Source: Lachnospiraceae bacterium
Lineage (GTDB): Bacteria; Bacillota; Clostridia; Lachnospirales; Lachnospiraceae
Reading direction: 5' to 3'
Assembly: GCA_900772845.1 (NCBI GenBank)
Contig: CAAGSD010000031.1
Coordinates: 1 to 58,266 of the forward strand
Length of the DNA: 58,266 nt
Shown: piece after piece, positions 13,365-22,801 of the stretch
How positions within the stretch are numbered: the first letter of the stretch is position 1
Layout: every line of letters starts with the position of its first letter
Position numbers and translations under genes: made by a program
Notes under the pieces: generated by a model
The model's database searches: none
What the model was told of the DNA's origin: nothing
The model's input: only the letters and a program-made list of their open reading frames with translations

Positions 13365-13660
13365 CAGTAGCGGCGATAGTTACTTTTATTATACGGGCGA
13401 TTCCTTTTGTGGCGTTTGGAGGGAAGAGAGAAGTCCCAGTTACAGTGACCTATCTGGGAAAAGTGCTGCCCCCGGCAATCATGGTCATTCTGGTGATTTA
13501 TTGCATAAAAGGGATCCATTTGCTTTCCGGTAGTCACGGAATCCCGGAATTATTGTCCATCGCTGTGGTGACAGCACTCCATGTCTGGAAGAGAAATACG
13601 CTGCTCAGCATCGCAGTGGGGACGAGTTTCTATATGATATTAGTGCAAGTAGTATTCTAA
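13340..13660 (+). CDS. azlD: AzlD: branched-chain amino acid exporter, small subunit
   Basis: A 106-aa membrane protein with three to four hydrophobic segments and the AzlD pattern (TFIIRAIPFVAFGGK..., VLPPAIMVILVIYCIKG). It works with AzlC. The ribosome site AGGAGTTAAGAAAAA is inside the azlC end, indicating coupled translation. A terminator follows directly. Confidence 0.92.
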   Translation: MLHSIEIIAVAAIVTFIIRAIPFVAFGGKREVPVTVTYLGKVLPPAIMVILVIYCIKGIHLLSGSHGIPELLSIAVVTALHVWKRNTLLSIAVGTSFYMILVQVVF

Positions 13661-13706
13661 AACAGTGTGAAAGGGCTTTTTTTCAGCCTTTTCACACTGT
13701 TTTTTT
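13661..13706 (+). terminator. Terminator of azlCD
   Basis: AACAGTGTGAAA...GGCT pairs with AGCC...TTTCACACTGTT, followed by TTTTT. It begins right at the azlD stop and gives a clear end to the operon. Confidence 0.92.
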
Positions 13707-13764
13707 GTGGGATTAGATGCTATAATGAGCGAAGCAGAATATATGAGGGAGAACCGAAGATAAA

Positions 13765-15324
13765 ATGGAAACGGATAAGAAAGAAATCAAAGAGGAAGTT
13801 ACAGAAAAAGAGACTAACGTAAAGAAAGCAGAAGTAAAAAAGGAAGAAGCAAAAAAGGAAGAAGCAAAAAAGGAAGAAGTAAAGGAAGAAACAAAGCAAA
13901 GTACAGAAGAAACAGTGCAAAAGAAAAAGAGTAAAAAATGGATTGCTATTGTAGTGGCGGTAGTTGCAGTAATTGTTCTGGCTTATGGCGGAGTGGCATT
14001 CTATTACCAGTCTCATTTTTTGAATCATACAGTGATCAACAACAATGAGTGCAGCAATCTGACGGTGGTTGAAGTGGCATCCATCCTGGACCAGCAGTCA
14101 CAGGCATACAGTCTGCAGATACTGGGAAGAGATGAAAATGGTGCACAGGAAGAGATCGGAACGATCACGGCACCGGAGATCGGCATGGGTCTGGCTGACA
14201 CGCAGGGTGCGGTACAGGAACTTTTGAACAGACAGAATGCCTTCCTGTGGATCGAGATGTTATGGAGCACACGGTATCATGAGGTGATCCAGGGCGTGAC
14301 CTATGATGCAGACAAGTTACAGGAGCAGCTGGCACAGATGCCTGCACTGCAGCAGAAAAATATGATTGCTCCACAGGATGCTTATATCAGTGAGTACTCT
14401 GAAAATGCCAAAGGTTATGAGATCTTTCCTGAGACCACGGGAACTGAGCTGAATCTGAATCTGGTGGAAGAAGTCGTATCCACAGCGATCATGGCAGAAG
14501 AAAGTGCCGTTGATCTGGAAGAGCAGGGCTGCTATAAAACGGCAGAAGTCACAGCAGAGGATGCTACACTGGTAAAAGCCTGTGATACCATGAACCAGTG
14601 GGTCAGCGCACAGATCACCTATGACTGGAACGGCAATAAGGTTGTCGTAGACGGAGATACGATCCATGAGTGGATCCAGACGGATAACAAGGATCCACAA
14701 CTGGACGAGGAAGCAATCGGGGAATTCGTAGCAGAGCAGGCAAAAGAATACGATACCTACGGCAAAAAGAGAAAATTCACAACGATTCAGGGAATTGAAC
14801 TGACATTACCAGGCGGAGCTTATGGATGGAAGACCGACCGTGAGGAAGAGGTCAAGGAACTCACAGCTTCTATCAAAAAGGGAGAAACCACCAGTAAAGA
14901 GCCTGTATACAGCAGTAAGGGAGCACAAAAAGGAAGTAATGACATCGGCAGTTCTTATGTGGAGATTGATCTGACGAATCAACATCTGTATCTGTTCCAG
15001 AAGGGAAATGTCGTGCTGGAGACAGATTTTGTATCCGGCAATATGAGCAAGCCCGGCTGTATCACACCTCCCGGTGTCTTCGGAATTACCTATAAGACCA
15101 AGAACGCCGTACTGCGGGGAGCAGATTATGTGACACCGGTAAATTACTGGATGCCTTTTAACGGTAATGTCGGAATGCATGATGCTACCTGGAGAAGTGT
15201 TTTCGGTGGTGACATCTATCTGACATCGGGATCTCATGGATGTGTGAATCTGCCCCTGGACATGGCAGCAGCTATTTATGAGTATATGTCTACCGGATTC
15301 CCGGTAGTATGTTACTATTATTAA
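13765..15324 (+). CDS. L,D-transpeptidase (YkuD) with charged N-terminal tail
   Basis: A 519-aa membrane-anchored L,D-transpeptidase that should make 3-3 cross-links in peptidoglycan or attach proteins to it. Residues 1-55 are cytoplasmic and Lys/Glu-rich, with KKEEA repeats; 58-78 is a transmembrane helix (AIVVAVVAVIVLAYGGVAFYY); then come peptidoglycan-binding-type domains; the YkuD domain is at about 395-519. The catalytic motif SHGCVN has Cys493, with the upstream His in GNVGMHDATW. It is monocistronic, followed by repeat copy (a). Confidence 0.92.
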   Translation: METDKKEIKEEVTEKETNVKKAEVKKEEAKKEEAKKEEVKEETKQSTEETVQKKKSKKWIAIVVAVVAVIVLAYGGVAFYYQSHFLNHTVINNNECSNLTVVEVASILDQQSQAYSLQILGRDENGAQEEIGTITAPEIGMGLADTQGAVQELLNRQNAFLWIEMLWSTRYHEVIQGVTYDADKLQEQLAQMPALQQKNMIAPQDAYISEYSENAKGYEIFPETTGTELNLNLVEEVVSTAIMAEESAVDLEEQGCYKTAEVTAEDATLVKACDTMNQWVSAQITYDWNGNKVVVDGDTIHEWIQTDNKDPQLDEEAIGEFVAEQAKEYDTYGKKRKFTTIQGIELTLPGGAYGWKTDREEEVKELTASIKKGETTSKEPVYSSKGAQKGSNDIGSSYVEIDLTNQHLYLFQKGNVVLETDFVSGNMSKPGCITPPGVFGITYKTKNAVLRGADYVTPVNYWMPFNGNVGMHDATWRSVFGGDIYLTSGSHGCVNLPLDMAAAIYEYMSTGFPVVCYYY

Positions 15325-15327
15325 TAT

Positions 15328-15410
15328 GTAACTATTCAGAGACAGGTACATTCGCTTTCAGCAAATGCCTGCATGCAGAATAGCAAATGTATGCTGTTCG
15401 GAACTGTAAC
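15328..15410. repeat. MITE-like repeat, copy (a)
   Basis: It begins GTAACTATTCAGAGACAG (15328-15345) and ends with a diverged inverted copy, CTGTTCGGAACTGTAAC. The inside is an imperfect hairpin (AGCAAATGCCTGCATGC). It belongs to the family found at 25726, 39328, 51559 and 55501. No target duplication is visible here. It lies just after the L,D-transpeptidase stop. Confidence 0.65.
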
Positions 15411-15448
15411 CATGTGAATAAGGGAATATTGAGAAAGAAGGCGGTTCT

Positions 15449-16015
15449 ATGAAACAGCGTTCGGCAAAAAAAGTGCAAAAGTGGAAAGAAAGATTTGAAA
15501 GAGAACGAGAGCTTAGACAGGAAATACGGGAGGCAGCCCCGGATATTCTGCATTCCAGAAACTTCAGATCCACCAAAACTCATGTGCAGCATGGAAACAT
15601 GACTGTAAATGACCATAGTATGAATGTAGCAAAATACAGTCTTGCGCTCAGTGAAAAACTGCACATTCCCTGTGAAAAAAAGGAACTGATCCGAGGAGCA
15701 TTGCTACATGACTATTTTTTATATGACTGGCATTCACCGGATCATGTCAGCCCTCATAAATTGCATGGTTTTTATCATCCGGGCAGGGCATTAAAAAATG
15801 CACAAAGGGAGTATGAACTGACCCCAAGAGAGCAGGATATTATTAAGAAACATATGTGGCCATTAACAATTTCTGCAGTTCCGATGTGCAGGGAGGCCTG
15901 GATCGTTACGATGGCGGATAAGTGGTGTTCTCTCATGGAGACTTTTCATGTGCATAAAGGTCATGGTGCAATGATTGACAAGCTCAGAGAGGCTCGGGAG
16001 GAGCAGAAGAAATAA
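15449..16015 (+). CDS. HD-domain phosphohydrolase-like protein
   Basis: A 188-aa protein with HD-superfamily metal ligands: NDHSMNVAKYS early, then LLHDYFLYDWH (HD pair) and KLHGFYHPGRAL. HD proteins are usually phosphohydrolases acting on nucleotides. The first about 40 residues are basic and helical. The substrate is unknown. It precedes the decarboxylase gene by 36 bp on the same strand. Confidence 0.8.
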   Translation: MKQRSAKKVQKWKERFERERELRQEIREAAPDILHSRNFRSTKTHVQHGNMTVNDHSMNVAKYSLALSEKLHIPCEKKELIRGALLHDYFLYDWHSPDHVSPHKLHGFYHPGRALKNAQREYELTPREQDIIKKHMWPLTISAVPMCREAWIVTMADKWCSLMETFHVHKGHGAMIDKLREAREEQKK

Positions 16016-16051
16016 CCGGGAAAGGTACCGGAAAACAGGAGAATTAATGAA

Positions 16052-17485
16052 GTGGGAGAACTATACCGGAGACTGAAAGCATATAGTGAAACCGATTATT
16101 ATCCCTATCATATGCCGGGACATAAGAGACAGCTTTATGGAGAACTGCCACCGGAAATTATGAAGATTGATATTACGGAGATTGATGGATTTGATAATCT
16201 TCATGCACCGGAGGAAATTTTCAGGAAGTTACAGGACAAAGCTGCCCGGCTATACGGTGCGGAGGAAAGCTTCTATCTGGTGAACGGGAGTACCTGCGGT
16301 ATTCTGGCGGCCATCAGTGCTGCGGTTCCGGAGGGTGGACGGATCCTTATGACCAGAGGGGCGCACAAATCTGCCTATCACGCAGCTTATCTGAGAAATT
16401 TAACAGTTTCTTATCTGTATCCGCAAATGATGGAGGAGTATGATATTTATGATGCGATAACTCCGGAGCAGATTGCCCAGGCATTGGAGGAAGGTCCTCT
16501 TCCGGATGCGGTATTTCTGGTATCACCTACTTATGAAGGCAGGATTGCAGACATAGAGACCATTGCGAAGCTGGTACACAGCAAGGGAATTCCCCTGATC
16601 GTGGATGAAGCACATGGTGCTCATCTGGGATTAGCGGAAGGCTTTGCCAAAAACAGCTGCCAGTGTGGTGCGGATCTGGTGATCCACAGTGTCCATAAGA
16701 CGTTACCCGCACTGACACAGAGCGCATTGCTTCATGTGAACGGTAACCGGATCGACAGAGAGCGTCTGCGCAGATTTTTGCATATTTATCAGTCCAGCAG
16801 TCCATCCTATGTATTATTGGCAGGAATTGACAATGCAATGCAGCTGGTAAAAGAACAGGGAGGTTATCTGTTTGCGCAGCTGCAGGTGAATTTTCTGAGG
16901 ATGTTGACAGAATTGTCAGAATGTAAAAATCTTCGGTTCTTACCCTTGGATGCCGGACAGGATATCGGGAAACTTGTAATATTATCCTCGACAGCAGGTT
17001 TGTCAGGACAACAGATTTATGATATTCTATTAAAAAAGTATCATTTGCAGCTGGAAATGGCGGCGGCAGATCATTGTCTGGCAATGTTTACCATAGGAGA
17101 CAGCGACGAAGCGTATAGAAGGATGACAGATGCCCTGTTGGCCATTGATCGGGATATCACCGCAGGAAAATGGCAGGGACAGGGAGCGGCAGGCGGCAGA
17201 GCAGACAGGGAACCATCTCTTTATCAATTGCAGCCGAAGGCGCAGATGTCTCTGGCGGAGGCATGGGATGCCGAAAAAGAAGTAATTTCTTTGAAAGATG
17301 CGGCAGGAAGAATTGCAGGTGACTTTGTGAATCTGTATCCCCCCGGAATTCCGATCCTGGTGCCTGGAGAACATATAGAGCAAGTTCATTCCGAACAGCT
17401 GACAAAATATCTGCAGGAAGGCCTGAATGTCCAGGGAGTGACCGGAGAGGGCGAATATCGCATTAATGTAGTAAAAAAACAATAA
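16052..17485 (+). CDS. Orn/Lys/Arg decarboxylase family protein (YaaO-like)
   Basis: A 477-aa PLP enzyme of the fold-I Orn/Lys/Arg decarboxylase family. The N-terminal signature YHMPGHKR, the loop VDEAHGAHLG and SVHKTLPALTQS (PLP lysine near 216) are intact. The short form matches Bacillus YaaO. The start is GTG, as the nearby ATG is out of frame. In B. subtilis yaaO lies in front of tmk-yaaQ-yaaR-holB; the same order is seen here with pyk and a kinase-like gene between. The substrate is probably a basic amino acid but cannot be fixed from sequence. Confidence 0.85.
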   Translation: MGELYRRLKAYSETDYYPYHMPGHKRQLYGELPPEIMKIDITEIDGFDNLHAPEEIFRKLQDKAARLYGAEESFYLVNGSTCGILAAISAAVPEGGRILMTRGAHKSAYHAAYLRNLTVSYLYPQMMEEYDIYDAITPEQIAQALEEGPLPDAVFLVSPTYEGRIADIETIAKLVHSKGIPLIVDEAHGAHLGLAEGFAKNSCQCGADLVIHSVHKTLPALTQSALLHVNGNRIDRERLRRFLHIYQSSSPSYVLLAGIDNAMQLVKEQGGYLFAQLQVNFLRMLTELSECKNLRFLPLDAGQDIGKLVILSSTAGLSGQQIYDILLKKYHLQLEMAAADHCLAMFTIGDSDEAYRRMTDALLAIDRDITAGKWQGQGAAGGRADREPSLYQLQPKAQMSLAEAWDAEKEVISLKDAAGRIAGDFVNLYPPGIPILVPGEHIEQVHSEQLTKYLQEGLNVQGVTGEGEYRINVVKKQ

Positions 17486-17513
17486 ATTGAGCAGCAGAAA
17501 GGATTTAGCTTGT

Positions 17514-18935
17514 ATGAGAAAAACAAAAATTATTTGTACCATCGGCCCGGCCAGTGAGAGTGAGGATAAATTAAGAGAATTAATGCTTGCGGGCATGAAC
17601 GTGGCACGTTTTAACTTTTCCCACGGAAGCCACAAGGAGCAGCTGGTAAAATATAACAGAGTACTGAAAGTACGTAAGGAACTGGGGTTACCCGTTGCAA
17701 CACTGTTAGATACCAAAGGTCCGGAAATCCGTCTGCGTGATTTTGAAGGTGGGAAAGTAGAACTGGTATCCGGTCAGCAGTTTACCCTGACAACAGAGGA
17801 AATCATGGGAACCGCCGAGCGGGCAACCATTTCCTATAAGAATCTGAAAAACGATATTAAGGTCGGAACAACGATCCTGATCGATGATGGTCTGATCGAG
17901 ATGACCGTGGAAGGGATCAAGGGAGAAGATATTGTATGTAAGGTCGTAAATGGTGGCTTTGTATCCAATCATAAGGGTGTGAATGTACCGGGAGCCATTC
18001 TGTCCATGCCTTATATCAGTGAGGTAGATCTGGCAGATATCATTTTCGGTGTGGAGCACGGATTTGATTTTATTGCAGCTTCCTTTGTCAGAACCAGGGA
18101 AGACATTCAGGAAGTCCGTAAGATCGTAGAGGACAGAGGCAGCAAGATCAAGATCATTGCCAAGATTGAGAATATGCAGGGCATTCAGAACCTGGAAGAG
18201 ATCATTACGGCAGCAGACGGTATCATGGTAGCCCGTGGTGACATGGGTGTCGAGATCCCTCTGGAGGAAGTGCCTATTTTACAGAAAAAGATGATCAAGA
18301 TGGCAGTGGCACAGGGTAAGCACGTTATTACCGCAACCCAGATGCTGGAATCCATGATCAAGAATCCCCGCCCTACCAGAGCGGAGGCAACGGATATTGC
18401 CAATGCTATCTATGACGGCACCACAGCCATCATGCTGTCCGGTGAGAGTGCAGCAGGTCTGTACCCGGTAGAGGCTGTTAAGACCATGTCCCGCATTGCG
18501 GAGAGGGCAGAGCAGGATATTGACTATCGCAGCAGAATGCAGAAAGTCAAGGAAGACAGACAGGAGACACCCGATATTACTACGGCAATCTCTTATGCAA
18601 CCTGCAGTGTGGCATCCGATCTGAAGGCTGCAGCCATCATTACGGTCACCATGTCCGGATTTACCGCAAATATGATCGCACGTTATAAGCCCGGATGCCA
18701 GATCATCGGTTGTACTCTGGACGAGAAGGTATACCGTCAGTTAAATCTCTTGTGGGGTGTGAATCCCGTTATGATCCAGAAAGAGCAGACCACAGATGCC
18801 CTGTTTGAGGAAGCCGTATTCAAGGCAAAGCAGGCCGGTCTGGTAAAAACAGGTGACACAGTTGTCATTACCGCAGGCGTACCTCTGGGCGTGGTAGGTA
18901 AGACGGATATGATCCACGTGGTGGAAGTAGAATAA
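17514..18935 (+). CDS. pyk: Pyruvate kinase
   Basis: A 473-aa glycolytic enzyme making pyruvate and ATP from phosphoenolpyruvate and ADP. It has KTKIICTIGPASE at the start, NFSHGSHKE, LLDTKGPEIR, the active-site signature region IIAKIENMQGIQNLEEI and MVARGDMGVEIP, plus KHVITATQMLESMIKNPRPTRAE. The length is normal, with the C-terminal allosteric domain and no extra PEP-utiliser domain. The start is at 17514 with AGAAAGGA upstream; an upstream TTG in frame is less likely. Confidence 0.97.
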   Translation: MRKTKIICTIGPASESEDKLRELMLAGMNVARFNFSHGSHKEQLVKYNRVLKVRKELGLPVATLLDTKGPEIRLRDFEGGKVELVSGQQFTLTTEEIMGTAERATISYKNLKNDIKVGTTILIDDGLIEMTVEGIKGEDIVCKVVNGGFVSNHKGVNVPGAILSMPYISEVDLADIIFGVEHGFDFIAASFVRTREDIQEVRKIVEDRGSKIKIIAKIENMQGIQNLEEIITAADGIMVARGDMGVEIPLEEVPILQKKMIKMAVAQGKHVITATQMLESMIKNPRPTRAEATDIANAIYDGTTAIMLSGESAAGLYPVEAVKTMSRIAERAEQDIDYRSRMQKVKEDRQETPDITTAISYATCSVASDLKAAAIITVTMSGFTANMIARYKPGCQIIGCTLDEKVYRQLNLLWGVNPVMIQKEQTTDALFEEAVFKAKQAGLVKTGDTVVITAGVPLGVVGKTDMIHVVEVE

Positions 18936-18995
18936 AAACGTACTGTGCAGACAGGAAAACAGCCGGTACAGTATCGGGAAAACGAGAATACAGAT

Positions 18996-19586
18996 ATGGG
19001 AAAAATCGTATATCTCATGGGGAAAAGCTCCTCAGGGAAAGATACTATTTTTAAAGAACTGATGAAAGAGGGCACGATGGATCTTCGGACTATCGTGCCT
19101 TATACGACAAGACCGATCCGGGCAGGGGAAGAGAACGGTGTGGAATATTTTTTCACAGATGAGACTGGTTTTCAGACTCTGAAGGAACAGGGAAAGGTCA
19201 TAGAGGACAGGGCTTATAATACGGTCTACGGTATCTGGCGGTATTTTACGGTAGATGACGGACAGATCGATCTGGCAGCACAGAATTATCTCATGATCGG
19301 AACCTTGGAAGCTTACGGGAAAATGACCGCATATTTCGGTGCGGAAGCTGTTTTACCGGTCTACATCGAACTGGATGACGGTGTGCGCTTACAACGGGCA
19401 CTGGACAGAGAACTCAGACAAGAGCAGCCGAAGTATGAGGAAATGTGCAGGAGATTTCTGGCGGACAGTGCGGACTTTTCCGAAGAGAAGCTGGCGGCAG
19501 CAGGGATCTGTCAGAGATTTGAAAATACAGATCTGACAAAATGTCTGCAAGATATTACAAAGTACTTAAAAGAAGCCGGAATATAG
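18996..19586 (+). CDS. Guanylate-kinase-like protein
   Basis: A 196-aa P-loop protein with MGKSSSGKDTIFKEL and the guanylate-kinase-like segment IVPYTTRPIRAGEENGVEYFF, which binds the nucleotide monophosphate. The P-loop differs from classic GxSGxGK in having SSSGKD. It lies where B. subtilis has tmk before yaaR-holB, and may be a second guanylate kinase or an altered-specificity nucleotide kinase. The start at MGKIVYLMGK is favoured by homology; its ribosome site is weak. Confidence 0.8.
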   Translation: MGKIVYLMGKSSSGKDTIFKELMKEGTMDLRTIVPYTTRPIRAGEENGVEYFFTDETGFQTLKEQGKVIEDRAYNTVYGIWRYFTVDDGQIDLAAQNYLMIGTLEAYGKMTAYFGAEAVLPVYIELDDGVRLQRALDRELRQEQPKYEEMCRRFLADSADFSEEKLAAAGICQRFENTDLTKCLQDITKYLKEAGI

Positions 19587-19653
19587 CCGAAATATTGATA
19601 ACAGAGAAAAAGTGCCGGAGGATTTCCGGAGATGAAAGGAAAGAGGTGGGCGT

Positions 19654-20094
19654 ATGGAATTGAGAGTCAATCAGATACAGCAGCCGGCTCCTGTGGAGCA
19701 GACGCAGAATACAGCGCCCACAGACGGCAGTTTCAAATTCATGCTGGCAAGCCATGTGGAGGAAGCAGAGCTTCAGGAGCGGCTGACGAACCTTATGGCA
19801 GAGATCACCACAGAGGGTGAAAAGCTGGCCAAACGCCGGGATGTGAAGGACATGCGTCACTACCGTGGACTGGTCAAGGAGTTTCTCAATGAAGTGGTGA
19901 CCAGATCCCATTCTTTTTCCAGAGAGAACTTTCTGGACCGGAGAGGACGCCATCGTGTGTACGGCATTATCCGGTTGGTGGATGAGAATCTGGATCAGCT
20001 GGCCCAGGAACTGATGAAGGATGAAAAAGACAATCTGGCGATCCTGAATAAGATTGGAGAGATCAGGGGGTTGTTATTGGATATTTTTACTTGA
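19654..20094 (+). CDS. YaaR-family protein (DUF327)
   Basis: A 146-aa soluble helical protein with the DUF327 pattern (DMRHYRGLVKEFLNEVV, RHRVYGIIRLVDENLDQLAQEL). It is almost always linked to holB in Firmicutes. Function is unknown. The ribosome site is GAAAGAGGTGG. It is followed 109 bp later by holB. Confidence 0.9.
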   Translation: MELRVNQIQQPAPVEQTQNTAPTDGSFKFMLASHVEEAELQERLTNLMAEITTEGEKLAKRRDVKDMRHYRGLVKEFLNEVVTRSHSFSRENFLDRRGRHRVYGIIRLVDENLDQLAQELMKDEKDNLAILNKIGEIRGLLLDIFT

Positions 20095-20203
20095 TCCTGC
20101 AAAATTTTATTTGCGTAATGAGCAAGAAGGAAGTACGATAGAAGCAGATCAGATTATTAACGGTGTACAGACATAGCATAAGATACGGACAGGGGGAATA
20201 CAG

Positions 20204-21196
20204 ATGGCAACATTTCATGACATCATCGGTCAGGAACAGATCAAGGAGCATTTACAGAACGCCATTTCGGCGAAAAAGATTTCCCATGCTTATATCATTA
20301 ATGGTGAAAAATCTTCCGGTAAGGAATTTATTGCCAGAGTATTTGCCATGACATTACAGTGCGAAAAAGGCGGCACGGAGCCCTGCCAGGAATGTCATTC
20401 CTGTAAGCAGGCGCTGTCGGACAATCAGCCGGATATTATCTATGTCAGCCATGAGAAGCCCAATACCATCAGCGTGGATGATATCCGTGCACAGATCAAC
20501 AATGATATTGCCATCAAGCCTTACAGCAGTCCTTATAAAATATACATTGTGAACGAAGCGGAGAAGATGACTCCCCAGGCACAGAATGCGATTCTGAAAA
20601 CGCTGGAGGAGCCGCCCGAGTATGCAGTGATCATGCTGTTGACCTCCAATGTGAATGCTTTGCTGCCGACGATCCTCAGCCGTTGTGTGGTACTGAACAT
20701 GAAGCCGGTAGCCGATGAACTGGTGCGCAATTATCTCATGCATCAGCTGCAGGTGCCGGATTATAAAGCGGAGGTCTGTGTGGCATTTGCCAGAGGTAAT
20801 ATCGGCAAGGCGAAATCCCTGGCGTCCAGTGAGGACTTCGATAACATTAAGAATGAAGCGTTGTCGCTATTGAAATATATTCAGGATATGGATCTGAGTG
20901 AGATCACCGCAGCGATCAAAAAGATCACGGAATATAAGCTGCAGATCAATGATTATCTGGACCTCATCGCCATCTGGTACCGGGATGTGCTCCTGTTCAA
21001 GGCGACCAGTGATGTGAACCATCTCGTCTTCCGGGAGGAGATCAGTGCCATCCGTCGTGTGGCCCAGCGCAGCAGCTATGAAGGAATCGAGGAAGTCATC
21101 GAAGCCCTGGATAAGGCCAAGAGACGTCTGGATGCCAATGTAAACTTTGATCTGACCATGGAACTTCTGATGCTGGAGATCAAAGAGAACGGTTAA
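20204..21196 (+). CDS. holB: DNA polymerase III delta' subunit
   Basis: A 330-aa clamp-loader subunit. It begins FHDIIGQEQIKEHLQNAI, with a modified P-loop region (INGEKSSGKEFIARVFA), a zinc-binding Cys cluster (CEKGGTEPCQECHSCKQ), and NEAEKMTPQAQNAILKTLEEPP with the SRC sensor (TILSRCVVL). In B. subtilis ricT (yaaT) follows directly; here a terminator and an 18-kb segment intervene. Confidence 0.95.
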   Translation: MATFHDIIGQEQIKEHLQNAISAKKISHAYIINGEKSSGKEFIARVFAMTLQCEKGGTEPCQECHSCKQALSDNQPDIIYVSHEKPNTISVDDIRAQINNDIAIKPYSSPYKIYIVNEAEKMTPQAQNAILKTLEEPPEYAVIMLLTSNVNALLPTILSRCVVLNMKPVADELVRNYLMHQLQVPDYKAEVCVAFARGNIGKAKSLASSEDFDNIKNEALSLLKYIQDMDLSEITAAIKKITEYKLQINDYLDLIAIWYRDVLLFKATSDVNHLVFREEISAIRRVAQRSSYEGIEEVIEALDKAKRRLDANVNFDLTMELLMLEIKENG

Positions 21197-21214
21197 CAGA
21201 AAGATATGAATAAG

Positions 21215-21251
21215 TAGAAAGTGAAATTTACGCTTCACTTTCTATTTTTTT
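21215..21251 (+). terminator. Terminator after holB
   Basis: TAGAAAGTGAA (21215-21225) pairs with TTCACTTTCTA (21234-21244), followed by a run of seven T. It closes the pyk-to-holB unit at the point where synteny with ricT breaks. Confidence 0.9.
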
Positions 21252-21341
21252 GGAAAAAAATGAACCGGTTGAAATCTCAGGACAATATATAGTGAAAGGT
21301 ATTCACGTACTGCAGACGAAAATGCCGGAAAGGAAACCTAT

Positions 21342-21878
21342 ATGACAATACAGGAATTAGAGCAGCTCATTGCAACATATGGCACTGATATCTACAGTTT
21401 TTGCGTCTATCTGACAGGAAACAGACCGGAGGCGGAAGAATTGTATCAGGACACTTTCCTGAAAGCCATGGAACTGTTGGACAGGATACAGGGAGAAGGA
21501 AATCCGAAAAGCTATTTACTATCCATAGCGATTCGGATCTGGAAAAACCGAAACCGGAAAATGTTTCGAAGAAATAAAATAGCCCCGACGGAAAGCACAG
21601 AGGGGATGCCTGTGGAGACAGCAGCTCCCGGAACCGGAGAAACTTCCGAGGTGGAAGAGGGGATGCTGCGCAGGGAAGAGATCCGGTATGTACAGGAGAC
21701 TCTTTGCAGGATCCCGGACAAATACAGGCTTCCCCTATGCCTGTACTACGGAGAAGAACTGACAATGGAAGAGATCGCCGCATGCCTGCGGATTCCACAG
21801 GGAACAGTGAAAAGCAGGTTACATAAAGGCAGAGAAAAGATGAGAGAAGAATTGGAGGCAGCAGGCTATGACAGATGA
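21342..21878 (+). CDS. ECF-type RNA polymerase sigma factor
   Basis: A 178-aa ECF sigma factor. Region 2 is seen at LIATYGTDIYSFCVYLTGNRPEAEELYQDTFLKAMELLDR, and region 4 at VQETLCRIPDKYRLPLCLYYGEELTMEEIAACLRIPQGTVKSRLHKGREKMREEL. A variable linker of about 45 residues joins them. The gene overlaps the downstream membrane protein, its probable anti-sigma factor, by 11 nt. Targets are unknown; self-regulation is usual for such pairs. Confidence 0.93.
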   Translation: MTIQELEQLIATYGTDIYSFCVYLTGNRPEAEELYQDTFLKAMELLDRIQGEGNPKSYLLSIAIRIWKNRNRKMFRRNKIAPTESTEGMPVETAAPGTGETSEVEEGMLRREEIRYVQETLCRIPDKYRLPLCLYYGEELTMEEIAACLRIPQGTVKSRLHKGREKMREELEAAGYDR

Positions 21879-22710
21879 GAGAATGGAAATTTTATTAAGA
21901 GAAAGTTTTGTAAATATCAGACCCAGTGCAGAGGTACAGGAAAAATTACTGCAAAAACTGTATGCACAGGAGCAGACACTTCCCGGTAGACAAATAGGGG
22001 GCCGGTACAATATGCGCAGACGGGTTCTGACAACAGCGTGCGTGCTGGCAGCGTTATTGGTCACCGGCTGCGCTGCTGTGGGAGTTGTAAAACACTACCA
22101 TGCGACAGAGGTTGCCACAGCGTATGAGAGCTATGCAGAGCTGCAACAGGCGGAGAAGGATCTGGGAAAATCTTTTAAAGCTGTGGAATCTTTTTCCAAT
22201 GGATTTGACTTTCAGAGTGCTGCCCTGGTGAATACGGAGGCGCTGGATGAGAAGCAAGAGAAACTTTTCGGAGATCACCTGCTGGAATTTTTTTATCAGA
22301 AAGGAACCGATATCATTACCATCGGAGTGGAAACAGCAGAAGTGGGGGAGAAGATTGCACACAAAAGTTTTGAGGAGCTGATGAAGGATGCCATGGCAGA
22401 CGAACAAAATTCGGTGACAGAGCTGGAAACGGTGGACGGTATCCGGGTGTATTATGAAGGCTATGCGAGAAAATATGTTCCGGACGGCTACCAGTTGACC
22501 ACCTATGACCAAACCAGCATTGCAGCCGGAAAATATGAAATCGTCTACGGCGCAGAAGGCCAGTATATGAAATGCATGAGTCGGGTCATGCTGGAGATGG
22601 ACGGCCTCATCTATTGCATTAACTACCGCGGTAATTATCAGAACTGGGATAAGTACGGAGCGGAGGACCTTGGACAGATGGCGGCGGAGATTATCAGAGC
22701 CGGAAAGTAA
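21868..22710 (+). CDS. Membrane anti-sigma factor-like protein
   Basis: A 280-aa single-pass protein. Residues 1-50 are cytoplasmic, 52-72 form a transmembrane helix (LTTACVLAALLVTGCAAVGVV), and the outer domain resembles DUF4367-type folds seen in Firmicutes anti-sigma factors. It is co-translated with the ECF sigma gene. I infer that it holds the sigma factor and releases it on an envelope signal. The Cys in the helix could suggest a lipoprotein, but the long cytoplasmic N-terminus argues against that. Confidence 0.75.
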   Translation: MTDERMEILLRESFVNIRPSAEVQEKLLQKLYAQEQTLPGRQIGGRYNMRRRVLTTACVLAALLVTGCAAVGVVKHYHATEVATAYESYAELQQAEKDLGKSFKAVESFSNGFDFQSAALVNTEALDEKQEKLFGDHLLEFFYQKGTDIITIGVETAEVGEKIAHKSFEELMKDAMADEQNSVTELETVDGIRVYYEGYARKYVPDGYQLTTYDQTSIAAGKYEIVYGAEGQYMKCMSRVMLEMDGLIYCINYRGNYQNWDKYGAEDLGQMAAEIIRAGK

Positions 22711-22801
22711 AAGATAAATTAAAAAGTGAATTTCCCCAAAAAATAACTTCCTTATTCGTTATATATAACAGAAGCAATTCTATAACGAGGAGGAAACAGG
22801 G

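Noticed and set aside
13834..13890. AAGGAAGAAGCAAAA repeats as a regulatory array
   Set aside because: They encode KKEEA repeats in the cytoplasmic tail of the L,D-transpeptidase, a common low-complexity feature.
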